A DNA stretch of 6,616 nt from Verrucomicrobiota bacterium (GTDB lineage: Bacteria; Verrucomicrobiota; Verrucomicrobiia; Chthoniobacterales; UBA10450): positions 1-6,616 of the forward strand of contig QHPZ01000087.1 in assembly GCA_003219225.1 (NCBI GenBank), given 5' to 3'. The notes beneath the pieces were generated by a model. That model saw nothing but the letters and a program-made list of their open reading frames with translations. It did no database searches and was not told where the DNA came from. The first letter of the stretch is position 1. Every line of letters begins with the position of its first letter. The translations under genes were made by a program, and so were the position numbers. Of the stretch, positions 1-5,756 are shown piece after piece.

Positions 1-81
1 CGACGCCGAATTAAATGGCGCTTGCTGCGCGAAGGAATCCATGGCGAGCGCCAGGAGCAGAGGCAAGATCGACAAGCGCAT
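1..81 (-). CDS. Partial exported protein, N-terminal 27 codons only
   Basis: Reading the minus strand from an ATG at 81-79 gives MRLSILPLLLALAMDSFAQQ followed by a few more residues, open to the window edge. This looks like a Sec signal peptide: one positive residue, a hydrophobic core of about 11 residues, and a likely cleavage after SFA at residue 18. A GGAGG Shine-Dalgarno sequence (positions 90-86) lies 4 nt before the ATG, which supports this start. The gap to the stop of the LolA-like gene upstream is 11 nt, so the two are probably co-transcribed. The mature domain lies outside the window and no function can be given. A periplasmic or envelope role is inferred from the signal peptide and the neighbour. 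Confidence 0.7.
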   Translation of the reverse strand, partial: MRLSILPLLLALAMDSFAQQAPFNSAS

Positions 82-92
82 GGTGCCTCCGC

Positions 93-833
93 TCATTTGC
101 CCGCCGGAAAATGGAAGATCGCGTCATCGACGGGCACGTTCGCTTCGCCTTTCTCGATGACTTCTTTTTGTTTGTCGGGATCGCCTTTGTGACCGGATTC
201 CACTGAGAAAGGAATCAACACGTTCTCGACCTTTTCGTAGTCGCCGAGATCGACTTCCTCTTCCACTTGGGCGCCATGCTGCATCCGCTGTGTGACGAGG
301 CGAATCTCGAGGAAATAATTTGGGTCGAGGTAAACGAAACTGACGTCGCCGTTCTTGCGCACGACCTTGAGCTTGTGCGCGGGCGTGCCCTCCACGTCCT
401 CGGTGCCGAGGTACTCGACAGCACTGCCTTTTGCCTGCCAATCCAGCAGCGGCCCGCCCATCTCCGCATCCTCAATGAGCGGCTTGAGATCGTCGGCCGC
501 CAGTTTTTCGGGATCTTTGCGTCCGGAGAACGGCCAGATTTTCCAGCCTTCCGTGCCGTCGTAAGCCTGGACTGCGGTCATGCTTTGCAGACTCGCTTCC
601 GTCCGCACTTTGTCCGGGCTCTTCCGGGTTTCGACATAACGCGCCTCGATCTGTCCCTCCTGCAGAATTAATTTGCCGCTCAGTCGCAGGGATTGGAGCG
701 CGTGGAGTGCGTCCGGGCCGCCTTTCGCTTGAATATTTTTGGCGACCAACTCATCAACCGTGGGTTGCTGCGCAAACGCCGCCGAAGTGACCACAGCGAC
801 AAAAAAGACAATCAGGAAAAAGCCGCTGCGCAT
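93..833 (-). CDS. Exported LolA/LolB-fold protein (outer membrane lipoprotein-sorting-like)
   Basis: The 246-residue product starts with a clear signal peptide (hydrophobic residues 5-19, likely cleavage AFA|QQ after residue 21), so it should act in the periplasm or outer membrane. There is no lipobox cysteine. The mature part begins with the helix DELVAKNIQAKGGPDAL and continues with alternating beta strands (SLRLSGKLIL, QIEARYVETRKSPDKVRTE, AYDGTEGWKIWPFSG, HKLKVVRKNGDVSFVYLDP, FLEIRLVTQ). This is the usual pattern of proteins annotated as outer membrane lipoprotein-sorting protein (COG2834-like, LolA-type half-barrel) in Acidobacteria and Verrucomicrobia. These are distant from true LolA, and lipoprotein transport has not been shown for most of them. 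The ATG at 833 is chosen because the signal peptide starts there; no Shine-Dalgarno sequence is evident. It lies 76 nt downstream of the broken SGNH gene (that spacer holds nothing I recognise) and 11 nt before the partial exported protein. Confidence 0.75.
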   Translation of the reverse strand: MRSGFFLIVFFVAVVTSAAFAQQPTVDELVAKNIQAKGGPDALHALQSLRLSGKLILQEGQIEARYVETRKSPDKVRTEASLQSMTAVQAYDGTEGWKIWPFSGRKDPEKLAADDLKPLIEDAEMGGPLLDWQAKGSAVEYLGTEDVEGTPAHKLKVVRKNGDVSFVYLDPNYFLEIRLVTQRMQHGAQVEEEVDLGDYEKVENVLIPFSVESGHKGDPDKQKEVIEKGEANVPVDDAIFHFPAGK

Positions 834-909
834 ATTGGAGAGGGCGCATCGATAAGCAAGGCGCGCCGGAAAAGCAAGCGCAGAAGATTTGTTGAATTTG
901 ATCGCCGAT

Positions 910-1823
910 TCAGTCTGTCAGCAATTGCCGGAGAAAGGGCAAAATGGAGCTTGCCGCGATCTCATGTCCGCGGGCATTCGGATGCTGGTTGGCCGGAGAG
1001 ACCCATAGATCGGGCGCATTCTTCCCGAGAAACGCCGGCAAAAGATTGTGCGTCGGGATTTGGTTCCGCACTCCAAACTCAGGTGGATCTCCGCGGCTGT
1101 CTCTTTGATCTTGCGAATGTTGGCTTGGGCGATTGTCCATTCTTGCGTCTGCCGCGCGCTGCCGAAGTAGGCGTCATTCATCCCTTGACCGTAATGCTCG
1201 GCAATCTCGAGGCGGTCCCTGTAATCTCTGATCAACCGAAAAAGGTAGCTCTGCCGATAGAGAACGGACGCGCGGTTTCGCGCCACGATTTGGTCGCGAA
1301 TCGGCCAGATAAAGCTTCGTAGCAGATGCAACCTTGTGCCGTCCCGCAGGAAAAACACCACCAGGATCACATCCGGCTGGAACGAATCCTTGACTTGTTC
1401 CAGCAGTTGCACCCAATCGCCGGTCAGGCTGCCGGTCATACCGCCGTTCAAGACCTCGATTGCCATTCCGCGAGGCGCGAAATCGGCGCATAATCGCTTT
1501 TGGAGCAGCGCTGGAAAAACGACAGAGTCGTCGCTCAACCCGGAGCCGAAAGTGAAAGAATCGCCCAGGATCAACACACGTTTGGTGTGAGGCGGTTTAG
1601 TCGCGGAATAATCGCGGCCGCGCAGGCCGAGTGCGTTTAGGCGGACCTCTCTTTTCCACTGCTGGTCCTGGAGTTGTTCTTTGCCCAGGCGCTCCTGCCA
1701 CGGACCTTTATACACGAGGCGGCTGATTCCTTCCGCAAGGGCAAGCCCTGCCACTATTCCACCGAGGAGCAGTGCAATATTCGGCAGCAGCTTCTTCACC
1801 GCAGAGATCGCAAAAGGCGCCAC
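910..1823 (-). pseudogene. SGNH-hydrolase-like membrane-anchored protein, frameshifted with apparent internal deletion
   Basis: The first part reads in one frame from 1823 to about 1089. It has an N-terminal hydrophobic anchor (residues about 12-30), the SGNH block I motif LILGDSFTFGSG with the nucleophile Ser at about residue 89, a block II-like LNGGMTGS (about 125-132), and a hydrophobic strand ending VVFFLRDGT where block III normally has an Asn. After KETAAE the frame loses family character. The expected C-terminus continues in another frame from about 1062: IPTHNLLPAFLGKNAPDLWV, then SPANQHPNARGHEIAA with the block V His, ending at the TGA at 910-912. Only about 26 nt separate the two halves, whereas relatives as I recall them have about 30-40 residues there (a strand plus a helix). 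A deletion not divisible by three is therefore more likely than a single indel. The GTG at 1823 or the GTG at 1799 (giving VKKLLPNIALLLGG) could be the start, and neither has a Shine-Dalgarno sequence. The family acts as esterases or acyl-transfer enzymes on envelope or exported glycans; the substrate here is unknown. An assembly error is an alternative explanation. Confidence 0.75.
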
Positions 1824-1832
1824 AAAAGGAAC
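1797..1832 (-). repeat. Short interspersed-type repeat overlapping the SGNH gene start
   Basis: On the minus strand this stretch contains CCTTTTGTGG, then CCTTTTGCGATC, then TCTGCGGTGAA, three related T-rich/GCG units about 10-12 nt apart. Strings of this kind (CTTTGCG...TCTCTGCGGTGAA) recur in intergenic regions of many environmental bacterial genomes, as far as I recall. Here the repeat covers the GTG at 1823 and the first eight codons of the SGNH-like frame. That makes the downstream GTG at 1799, just before a Lys-Lys and the hydrophobic segment, the more attractive original start. That this is a genome-wide repeat is inferred from memory and not visible in this window. Confidence 0.4.
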
Positions 1833-1845
1833 GACAGCTTCAACG

Positions 1846-1927
1846 TGCTCGCGAGAGGACTCGAACCTCCACGGGTTTCCCCATACGGTCCTGAGCCGTA
1901 CGCGTCTGCCGATTCCGCCACGCGAGC
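1846..1927 (-). tRNA. tRNA-Leu, anticodon CAG
   Basis: The minus strand folds into a complete class II tRNA of 82 nt. The acceptor stem GCTCGCG (1927-1921) pairs with CGCGAGC (1853-1847), followed by discriminator A at 1846. The D arm is GCG/CGC with the loop GAATCGGCAGA. The anticodon stem TACGG/CCGTA encloses the loop CTCAGGA, which gives anticodon CAG and reads CUG codons. A long variable arm with a GGG-GAAA-CCC hairpin identifies a Leu/Ser-type tRNA, and the A discriminator fits Leu. The T arm is GGAGG-TTCGAGT-CCTCT. The 3' CCA is not encoded and must be added by the CCA-adding enzyme. The SGNH-like gene follows on the same strand 22 nt downstream of the 3' end. Confidence 0.97.
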
Positions 1928-1946
1928 GAGGGTGCTCAACATGGCC

Positions 1947-1974
1947 GATCTACCGGCGAGCGCAAGGTTGGCAA
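1947..1974 (-). promoter_or_regulatory. Possible sigma70-type promoter for tRNA-Leu
   Basis: On the minus strand TTGCCA (1974-1969, five of six matches to TTGACA) is followed after 16 nt by TAGATC (1952-1947, a weak -10). A start around position 1940 would leave a leader of about 13 nt before the mature tRNA 5' end at 1927, a normal arrangement. The -10 match is poor and only one such pair was considered, so this is tentative. Confidence 0.3.
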
Positions 1975-2056
1975 AGCTCCAAATTCCAAGGTCCAAGCTC
2001 CAGTGTTCGATCGGCCGTTGCGGTTTGGATTTTGGAACTTTGGAAGCTGGAATTTT
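1975..2056. repeat. Hairpin-forming repeat with 7-nt period (CCA/TGG units)
   Basis: The spacer between the TPR gene and tRNA-Leu (1928-2081) has no gene. Its core is a left arm with CCA at 1979, 1986, 1993 and 2000, an exact 7-nt spacing, and a right arm with TGG at 2026, 2033, 2041 and 2048. Units read like AATTCCAAG and CCAAGCTCC on the left, and TTTGGAACTT and GGAAGCTGGAATTTT on the right. The two arms are imperfectly complementary around a central GC-rich loop (about 2003-2022), so the RNA could form a long hairpin. Similar TTGGAATTTGGAACTTGG-like strings are, from memory, frequent in Verrucomicrobial intergenic DNA. It may act as a transcription barrier after the TPR gene or be a small non-autonomous repeat. 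No poly-U tract of a classical terminator is present. Confidence 0.55.
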
Positions 2057-2081
2057 CGCAGGCTCTTTGTCGATCTTGTGT

Positions 2082-2963
2082 TCACGCGCCGCGGCGAATT
2101 TTGCGCGCGCGCGCTTCGAGCTGATGCGCCTTGCGCGCTTTGCCGAGTGAACGCAGCAGGTCGGCGTAATTGGAGGCCACGATCTCGTAATCGGGCGGCG
2201 GCGTCTCGCTCGCTTCCTCCCAGGTTTTTAGCGACTCGCGATAGAGTTCCCCGGCTCTGGCGTAATCGCCGCGCGAGTGATAAACCACCGCCAGGTTGCA
2301 TTTCGATTGCGCAATGTCGGGATGCGTTGATGGATGGACCTTTTCTCGAATGGCCAGCGCGCGGAGATGAATCTTCTCCGCCTCGGCATAACGGCGCTCG
2401 TTCGTGTAAAACACCGCGAGATTATTCAGCACCGCGGCCACATCGGGGTGATCTGGCCCGAGCTGTTTTTCGTAAATCTGGAGCGCGTGCAAGTAATACG
2501 GTTCGGCCGCTTTTTGCCGGCCGGACTTGCGAAAAATCAGCGCGATGTTGTTCAACATCGTTCCCAAATCGGAGTAAGGCAGGTCTTCCAATTGTGTTCC
2601 GGCTGCGATCGCTTTTTCGTAAAACCGGATCGCTTCCTCCGCCTGGCCGAGATTATCGCAAAGAAAAGCGAGCCGGCGCGCTGAGCGAAACAGCGCGCGC
2701 GGATCGGGCGGCGCGACTTTTTCCAAAATCGTGTGCGCTTTGAGCAGATACGCCTTGGCCGCGACGCGGTCGCCTTGCTGGTCGAGCAGTTGACCGAGTT
2801 TTTCGTAGCTGGTGGCAAGCGCGGTTTCTTCTTCGCTGAAAGTGCGCTTGGCCAGATCGAGCACCGTTTCCGCGACCCGGATTGCTTCCGGCAAACGATT
2901 CGTTGCGCGGAGCGTGTCGAGTTTATCGTTCAGAATCGACCAGAGTCTTTGCTCGCCTTTCAT
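2082..2963 (-). CDS. Kinesin-light-chain-like TPR repeat protein
   Basis: The 293-residue product consists almost wholly of tetratricopeptide repeats with the long 42-residue spacing of the kinesin-light-chain type. Units begin near residues 49, 134, 176, 218 and 260, with weaker ones near 10 and 90. The diagnostic segment LGPDHPDVAAVLNNLA lies at 168-183, and related copies (THPDIAQSKCNLAVVY, EIVASNYADLLRSLGK) follow. Such repeats bind peptides or other proteins; no catalytic domain is present. There is no signal peptide or membrane segment, so it is predicted to be cytoplasmic, unlike the two exported envelope proteins encoded before it. The ATG at 2963 lies 7 nt after the stop of the lptE-like gene, which indicates co-transcription. 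It is the last gene of the bamD-lptE operon. Its partner is unknown. Confidence 0.8.
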   Translation of the reverse strand: MKGEQRLWSILNDKLDTLRATNRLPEAIRVAETVLDLAKRTFSEEETALATSYEKLGQLLDQQGDRVAAKAYLLKAHTILEKVAPPDPRALFRSARRLAFLCDNLGQAEEAIRFYEKAIAAGTQLEDLPYSDLGTMLNNIALIFRKSGRQKAAEPYYLHALQIYEKQLGPDHPDVAAVLNNLAVFYTNERRYAEAEKIHLRALAIREKVHPSTHPDIAQSKCNLAVVYHSRGDYARAGELYRESLKTWEEASETPPPDYEIVASNYADLLRSLGKARKAHQLEARARKIRRGA

Positions 2964-2970
2964 CGGCGCG

Positions 2971-3474
2971 TCACCAGCCCTCGCTCAATTGTGTGACCAG
3001 ATTTGTGGCGAGCTGTTCGGCCGCAAGCGGCAGCGCCTGGCGTTCGTCGGTGGTCGGATCGCTGCCGACGAAAAAGCTGGTCGAACCACTCACTTCGCCG
3101 CCGGCCAGGGATTGGCCACTGCGACCGAGGAGCTTGTACTTTAGCCGTAGGGTCAGATTGAATTCTCGGGTCGCGAGCACATTGCCACGAACGAACCGCG
3201 CGGGAGTGCGATCGACGCGCATGATCTCGCCCTCGAGCCTGGCATCGGCATTTTCGTTGCCGGCGATCCGAAACGTCCCGTCCTGCTGAAATTGCTTGAT
3301 CACCGTGTCGCTCACGAGCACTTCCACCCGCGGTAACAGTGTTTTGTTCTTGAAAGTCGGGACCGCGATCGTTTGCACGTCGCGCAGATAATTCGGTTTG
3401 ACCGGACCGATGTGGTAGCCGAGGCAGCCGCTCAAACACAACGTTCCGATCGCGAGCGCGAAAGAGGCTTTCAC
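2971..3474 (-). CDS. lptE: LptE-family LPS-assembly lipoprotein
   Basis: The 167-residue product has a lipoprotein signal peptide: a hydrophobic segment from residue 5, then the lipobox LSGC with Cys17 as the lipidated residue, followed by LGYHIGP. The mature part has TIAVPTFKNKT, then a helix with VSDTVIKQFQQDGTFRIAG, ADARLEGEI and FNLTLRLKYKLLG. This is the layout of the LptE family, the lipoprotein that plugs the LptD barrel and helps place LPS in the outer leaflet of the outer membrane. Length is typical. The start is a GTG whose last two bases lie in the TGA stop of the bamD-like gene (GTGA, 4-nt overlap). There is no Shine-Dalgarno sequence, so translation is probably coupled to bamD. 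LptE sequences are very divergent; the assignment rests on these motifs and the lipobox. LptD is not in the window. Confidence 0.8.
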   Translation of the reverse strand: MKASFALAIGTLCLSGCLGYHIGPVKPNYLRDVQTIAVPTFKNKTLLPRVEVLVSDTVIKQFQQDGTFRIAGNENADARLEGEIMRVDRTPARFVRGNVLATREFNLTLRLKYKLLGRSGQSLAGGEVSGSTSFFVGSDPTTDERQALPLAAEQLATNLVTQLSEGW

Positions 3475-4733
3475 GGAGTCGGCGCGGGGGGACTTTCTGA
3501 CGAAACAGAGGTTTCCGCGGCAGGAGAAGCGGTCGGGGTTGCACTCGGCTCGCTCCCCGACAGTGAGGCCGGCGCAGTCGTGTTGTCGGGCAGGAGCGAA
3601 GCCGGCGGCGGCAAAGCAGCATCGGCTTCGGGCGGTGGCAGCGGCGATTTACTCGTTGCCGAGCTCGCTCCGGCGGGTTCAGGTTGCGCCGTCGCGCTCT
3701 TCTTTTGTGGCGGACCCGGTTTCTTTTGCGCCGTCTGCTGCGCCGACGATGGCACCGGTTGCAGCACTTCCTCGCCGAATTTGTCGCGCAATTGATCGAT
3801 GCGTTTTTTCGCCCGTTCGCTCTCGGTCGACCCGGGCTGCTGCCGAATGACTTCGTTGTAATAAATCACCGCCGCCCGATAATTTTTTTGCTTGTCGTAA
3901 AACTTTGCCACCTGGAACGAGCTCGTCGTTTCTTTATGCCCGAGTAAGTCCAGATTTGTGTGGGCTTGGGCGGTTTTCTCGCTGTGCGGGTAGTGATAAA
4001 GAAAATCCTGGAAGGCAGTTTTGGAGTTCTTGGTCGCGGCCACGTCTTTGGTGCCGCTGCGCGCCGCCGTGAACCAGATGTAGCCGATTTGGTATTGCGC
4101 GTCGGCCGCCACCGGCTCGTTCGGGAACTTGTCGATCACCGCTTGATAAGCCTGGAGCGCGGCATCATTCAAGCCCTGTTTCTCCCGGGCCAGGCCGATA
4201 TCAAACTGCGCCCGCGCCGTGTACTTCCCGTACGGCGCCGTGCGCACGACTGCGGCAAAAATGTCCACCGCCTTATCGAGCGCGTTGCCGATGGACATGC
4301 CCATGAACTTTAACTTCTTCCCGGCCAGATAAAGTTCGCCGATCCGAAATTGCGCTTCGATCGCGTCATCGAAATGCGCGCTGCTCGGATATCTCGCCAC
4401 GACCGTGCGGAACGATTCGGCCGCGGCCAGGTATTGTTGCAGTTTCTCCTGCAACTCGGCGGCGTGGAACAGCGCTCCCGGCGCGAGCGCGTCCTTGGGA
4501 TGGCGCTTCACCAGCGTCTTGTAGGCGCGAATCGCGCGTTTCAAGTTCCCGGCCTTTTCCGCCACCTGCCCCTTGTGGAAAAGCTCCTCCGCGTTACCGC
4601 TCATCTGTTCCTCGCCCGGCGCCACATACCTGGCGTTTTGACCCGCCTTGAACACAACCGCGCCGCCGGATAATTGCGGCAGAAGCAGAGTGGCGGCGAG
4701 GAGCAGAGACAGAACGCGAAACTGAAATTCCAT
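3471..4733 (-). CDS. bamD: BamD-like outer membrane assembly TPR protein with long Pro/Ala/Ser tail
   Basis: The 420-residue product has a signal peptide (residues 1 to about 25, core VLSLLLAATLLLPQ), then TPR units around residues 46-79, 83-117, 122-168, 173-206, 210-250 and 271-304. Motifs such as AIRAYKTLVKRHPKD, AAESFRTVVARYPSS, DAQYQIGYIWF and AVIYYNEVIRQQPGS are those of the BamD/YfiO family. BamD is the scaffold of the BAM complex that folds beta-barrel proteins into the outer membrane. Two features differ from classical BamD: no cysteine occurs anywhere, so it cannot be lipidated, and the length is well above the usual size of about 245 residues. The excess includes a low-complexity tail (about 325-420) rich in Pro, Ala, Ser and Thr with a Lys/Gln patch at its start. 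It could instead be a CpoB/YbgF-like periplasmic TPR protein. It heads a tight operon with lptE (4-nt overlap). The ATG at 4733 fits the signal peptide, and no Shine-Dalgarno sequence is visible. Confidence 0.75.
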   Translation of the reverse strand: MEFQFRVLSLLLAATLLLPQLSGGAVVFKAGQNARYVAPGEEQMSGNAEELFHKGQVAEKAGNLKRAIRAYKTLVKRHPKDALAPGALFHAAELQEKLQQYLAAAESFRTVVARYPSSAHFDDAIEAQFRIGELYLAGKKLKFMGMSIGNALDKAVDIFAAVVRTAPYGKYTARAQFDIGLAREKQGLNDAALQAYQAVIDKFPNEPVAADAQYQIGYIWFTAARSGTKDVAATKNSKTAFQDFLYHYPHSEKTAQAHTNLDLLGHKETTSSFQVAKFYDKQKNYRAAVIYYNEVIRQQPGSTESERAKKRIDQLRDKFGEEVLQPVPSSAQQTAQKKPGPPQKKSATAQPEPAGASSATSKSPLPPPEADAALPPPASLLPDNTTAPASLSGSEPSATPTASPAAETSVSSESPPAPTP

Positions 4734-4743
4734 GGGGCTTGGC

Positions 4744-4771
4744 AGGGTAATTAAGTTCTCTTTTCCGTCAA
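4744..4771 (-). promoter_or_regulatory. Possible promoter of the bamD-lptE-TPR operon
   Basis: On the minus strand TTGACG (4771-4766, five of six to the -35 consensus) is followed after 16 nt by TACCCT (4749-4744, a weak -10 keeping the first TA and last T). The ATG at 4733 is only 10 nt after this -10, so the leader would be very short or absent. This fits the lack of a Shine-Dalgarno sequence. The region is the only non-coding DNA upstream of the operon, which makes a promoter here likely even if these exact hexamers are uncertain. Confidence 0.35.
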
Positions 4772-4782
4772 GGGGTGCGACG

Positions 4783-4788
4783 TATGAT
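4783..4788 (+). promoter_or_regulatory. Possible -10 element (TATGAT) for a leaderless DUF72 transcript
   Basis: TATGAT matches the -10 consensus in five of six positions and ends 6 nt before the GTG at 4795. A transcript initiated at the normal distance would begin at the start codon itself. No convincing -35 is seen upstream. An AGGGG at about 4771-4775 lies too far from the GTG to serve it. It could instead serve the ATG at 4784, which opens a four-codon frame whose TGA (4796-4798) overlaps the GTG. Confidence 0.35.
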
Positions 4789-4794
4789 TGGACT

Positions 4795-5698
4795 GTGAAT
4801 CTGCTCGACCAGCAAAAAATCCGGATCGGCGCGTGCGCCTGGAGTTTCGATGATTGGCGCGGCCCCTTTTATCCGCCCGATCTGCCGGAATCGCGCTGGC
4901 TCGAATTTTACGCGCGCTATTTCCCGGCCGTCGAGATCGATTCGACCTTCTACAGTGCGCCGGCCGAAGGAACAATTCTGCGCTGGATCGAAGCGACGCC
5001 CGCCGCCTTTCGGTTCGCGTGCAAACTGCCGCGCGAGATCACGCACGTGTGCCGGTTGCGCGATTGCACTGCTGAGCTGAAATCATTTATGCGCGCCGTC
5101 GAGCCGCTCGCGCCCAAGCTCCAGGTCGTGCTCATCCAGTTGCCGCCCTCTTTCACGCCAAAAGACGGCAAACCGGCGTTGCGCAAATTTCTTGTCCAAT
5201 TGCGCGTTGCGCAAATTTCTTGTCCAATTGCCGAGGGACTTTCGCTTCGCCATCGAGTTCCGGCATCCCGGGTGGCACCGGCCGCAGATTATCGGTCTGC
5301 TCGAGAAATGCCGCATCTGCTGGGTCTGGGCGGACACCACGGCGTTGAACGAACGCAATCTGGCGCCATTCGAGTTTCTGCCGCTTACCACTGACTTCAT
5401 TTACCTGCGACTGCTGGGCGATTACGCCACCAAATACGATAAGAACGGCTTGTTTGTTCATCGCTACGACCGTTTGCTGTGGAAACGCGAAGCCGCGCTC
5501 GAGAGCTGGTCGCTCAAAATCGAGCGCCACCTCGCCGAGGTGCGCAATGTCTGGACTTTTGTCAGCAATCATTTCGAGGGGTTCGGACCCGAAAGCGCGC
5601 AACGCTTCGCCCAGCGCCTCGGGTTTGAATTGCCGCTGCCATCACAGGCCGAGCAAAACGCAACCGAGCAGGAGCGCGCCCAGCTCGATTTGTTGTAA
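4795..5698 (+). pseudogene. DUF72 (YecE-like) family protein, frame split by a 28-bp tandem duplication
   Basis: The first half reads IRIGACAWSFDDWRGPFYPP, then LEFYARYFPAVEIDSTFYSAP, FRFACKLPREITH and VVLIQLPPSF: the typical N-terminal strands and motifs of the DUF72 TIM-barrel family (PF01904). After LRKFLVQL (5179-5202) this frame runs into unrelated sequence and stops by 5394. The second half continues in the next frame from 5204 as ALRKFLVQLPRDFRFAIEFR, then HPGW, WVWADTTAL, FIYLRLLGDY, and a C-terminal helix with NHFEGFGPESAQRF. Removing one 28-bp copy joins the halves into a 291-residue protein, the usual family size. The GTG at 4795 is preferred because homology starts right after it; an ATG at 4732 in frame overlaps the divergent bamD start and encodes unrelated residues. 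The molecular function of DUF72 proteins is not firmly established. The gene is probably inactive in this sequence unless the duplication is an assembly artefact or a reversible switch. Confidence 0.85.
5176..5231 (+). repeat. Perfect 28-bp tandem duplication inside the DUF72 gene
   Basis: Positions 5176-5203 and 5204-5231 are identical over 28 bp (unit begins GCGTTGCGCAAATTTC and ends CCAATTGC), and identity stops at once on both sides. Because 28 is not a multiple of three, the second copy shifts the frame by one. Each copy holds two small palindromes, TTGCGCAA and CAATTG. Confidence 0.97.
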
Positions 5699-5755
5699 CC
5701 ACGAATCCACACGAATTTCAGAAACTCATTCGTGTAAATTCGTGTCTATTCGTGG

Positions 5756-5756
<1 letters not shown>
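5698..5756. repeat. Palindromic ATTCGTG-type intergenic element, possible bidirectional terminator
   Basis: The outer arms ACCACGAAT (5698-5706) and ATTCGTGGT (5748-5756) and the inner arms ACACGAATTT (5709-5718) and AAATTCGTGT (5736-5745) are perfectly complementary, separated by a 2 x 2 mismatch, with a 17-nt loop. ATTCGTG occurs at 5728, 5738 and 5748, and its complement CACGAAT at 5700 and 5710, all with an exact 10-nt period. The element runs from the last base of the DUF72 TAA to the first base of the serS stop, so it fills the convergent gap completely. It could form a strong RNA hairpin on either strand and end both transcripts, although no long U tract follows. Similar CCACGAAT...ATTCGTGG strings are, from memory, common in intergenic DNA of several environmental phyla. 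Confidence 0.75.

Noticed and set aside
1975..2056. CRISPR-like array from the regularly spaced CCA/TGG units
   Set aside because: The period of 7 nt leaves no room for spacers, the units are far too short, and no cas gene is present.
1846..2056. Integrated element or attachment site at tRNA-Leu
   Set aside because: No integrase, no duplicated tRNA 3' end and no phage-type genes are seen near the tRNA.
1674..2743. Plus-strand frames running across the tRNA and the intergenic repeats
   Set aside because: They translate the tRNA complement and the repeats and show no protein-family character.
3868..3900. Homopolymer run in bamD as a possible frameshift site
   Set aside because: The A/T run encodes a normal TPR segment (DKQKNYRAAVIYYNE) and the frame is intact on both sides.
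3373..4673. Several long plus-strand open frames opposite lptE and bamD
   Set aside because: They are antisense to well-supported genes, rich in Arg/Ala/Gly low-complexity sequence, and have no recognisable domain; they reflect the GC-rich codon usage of the minus-strand genes.
4732..4794. ATG at 4732 as the start of the DUF72 gene
   Set aside because: It overlaps the divergent bamD start codon (CCATGG), and the 21 residues it would add do not resemble the family N-terminus; the GTG at 4795 directly precedes the conserved part.
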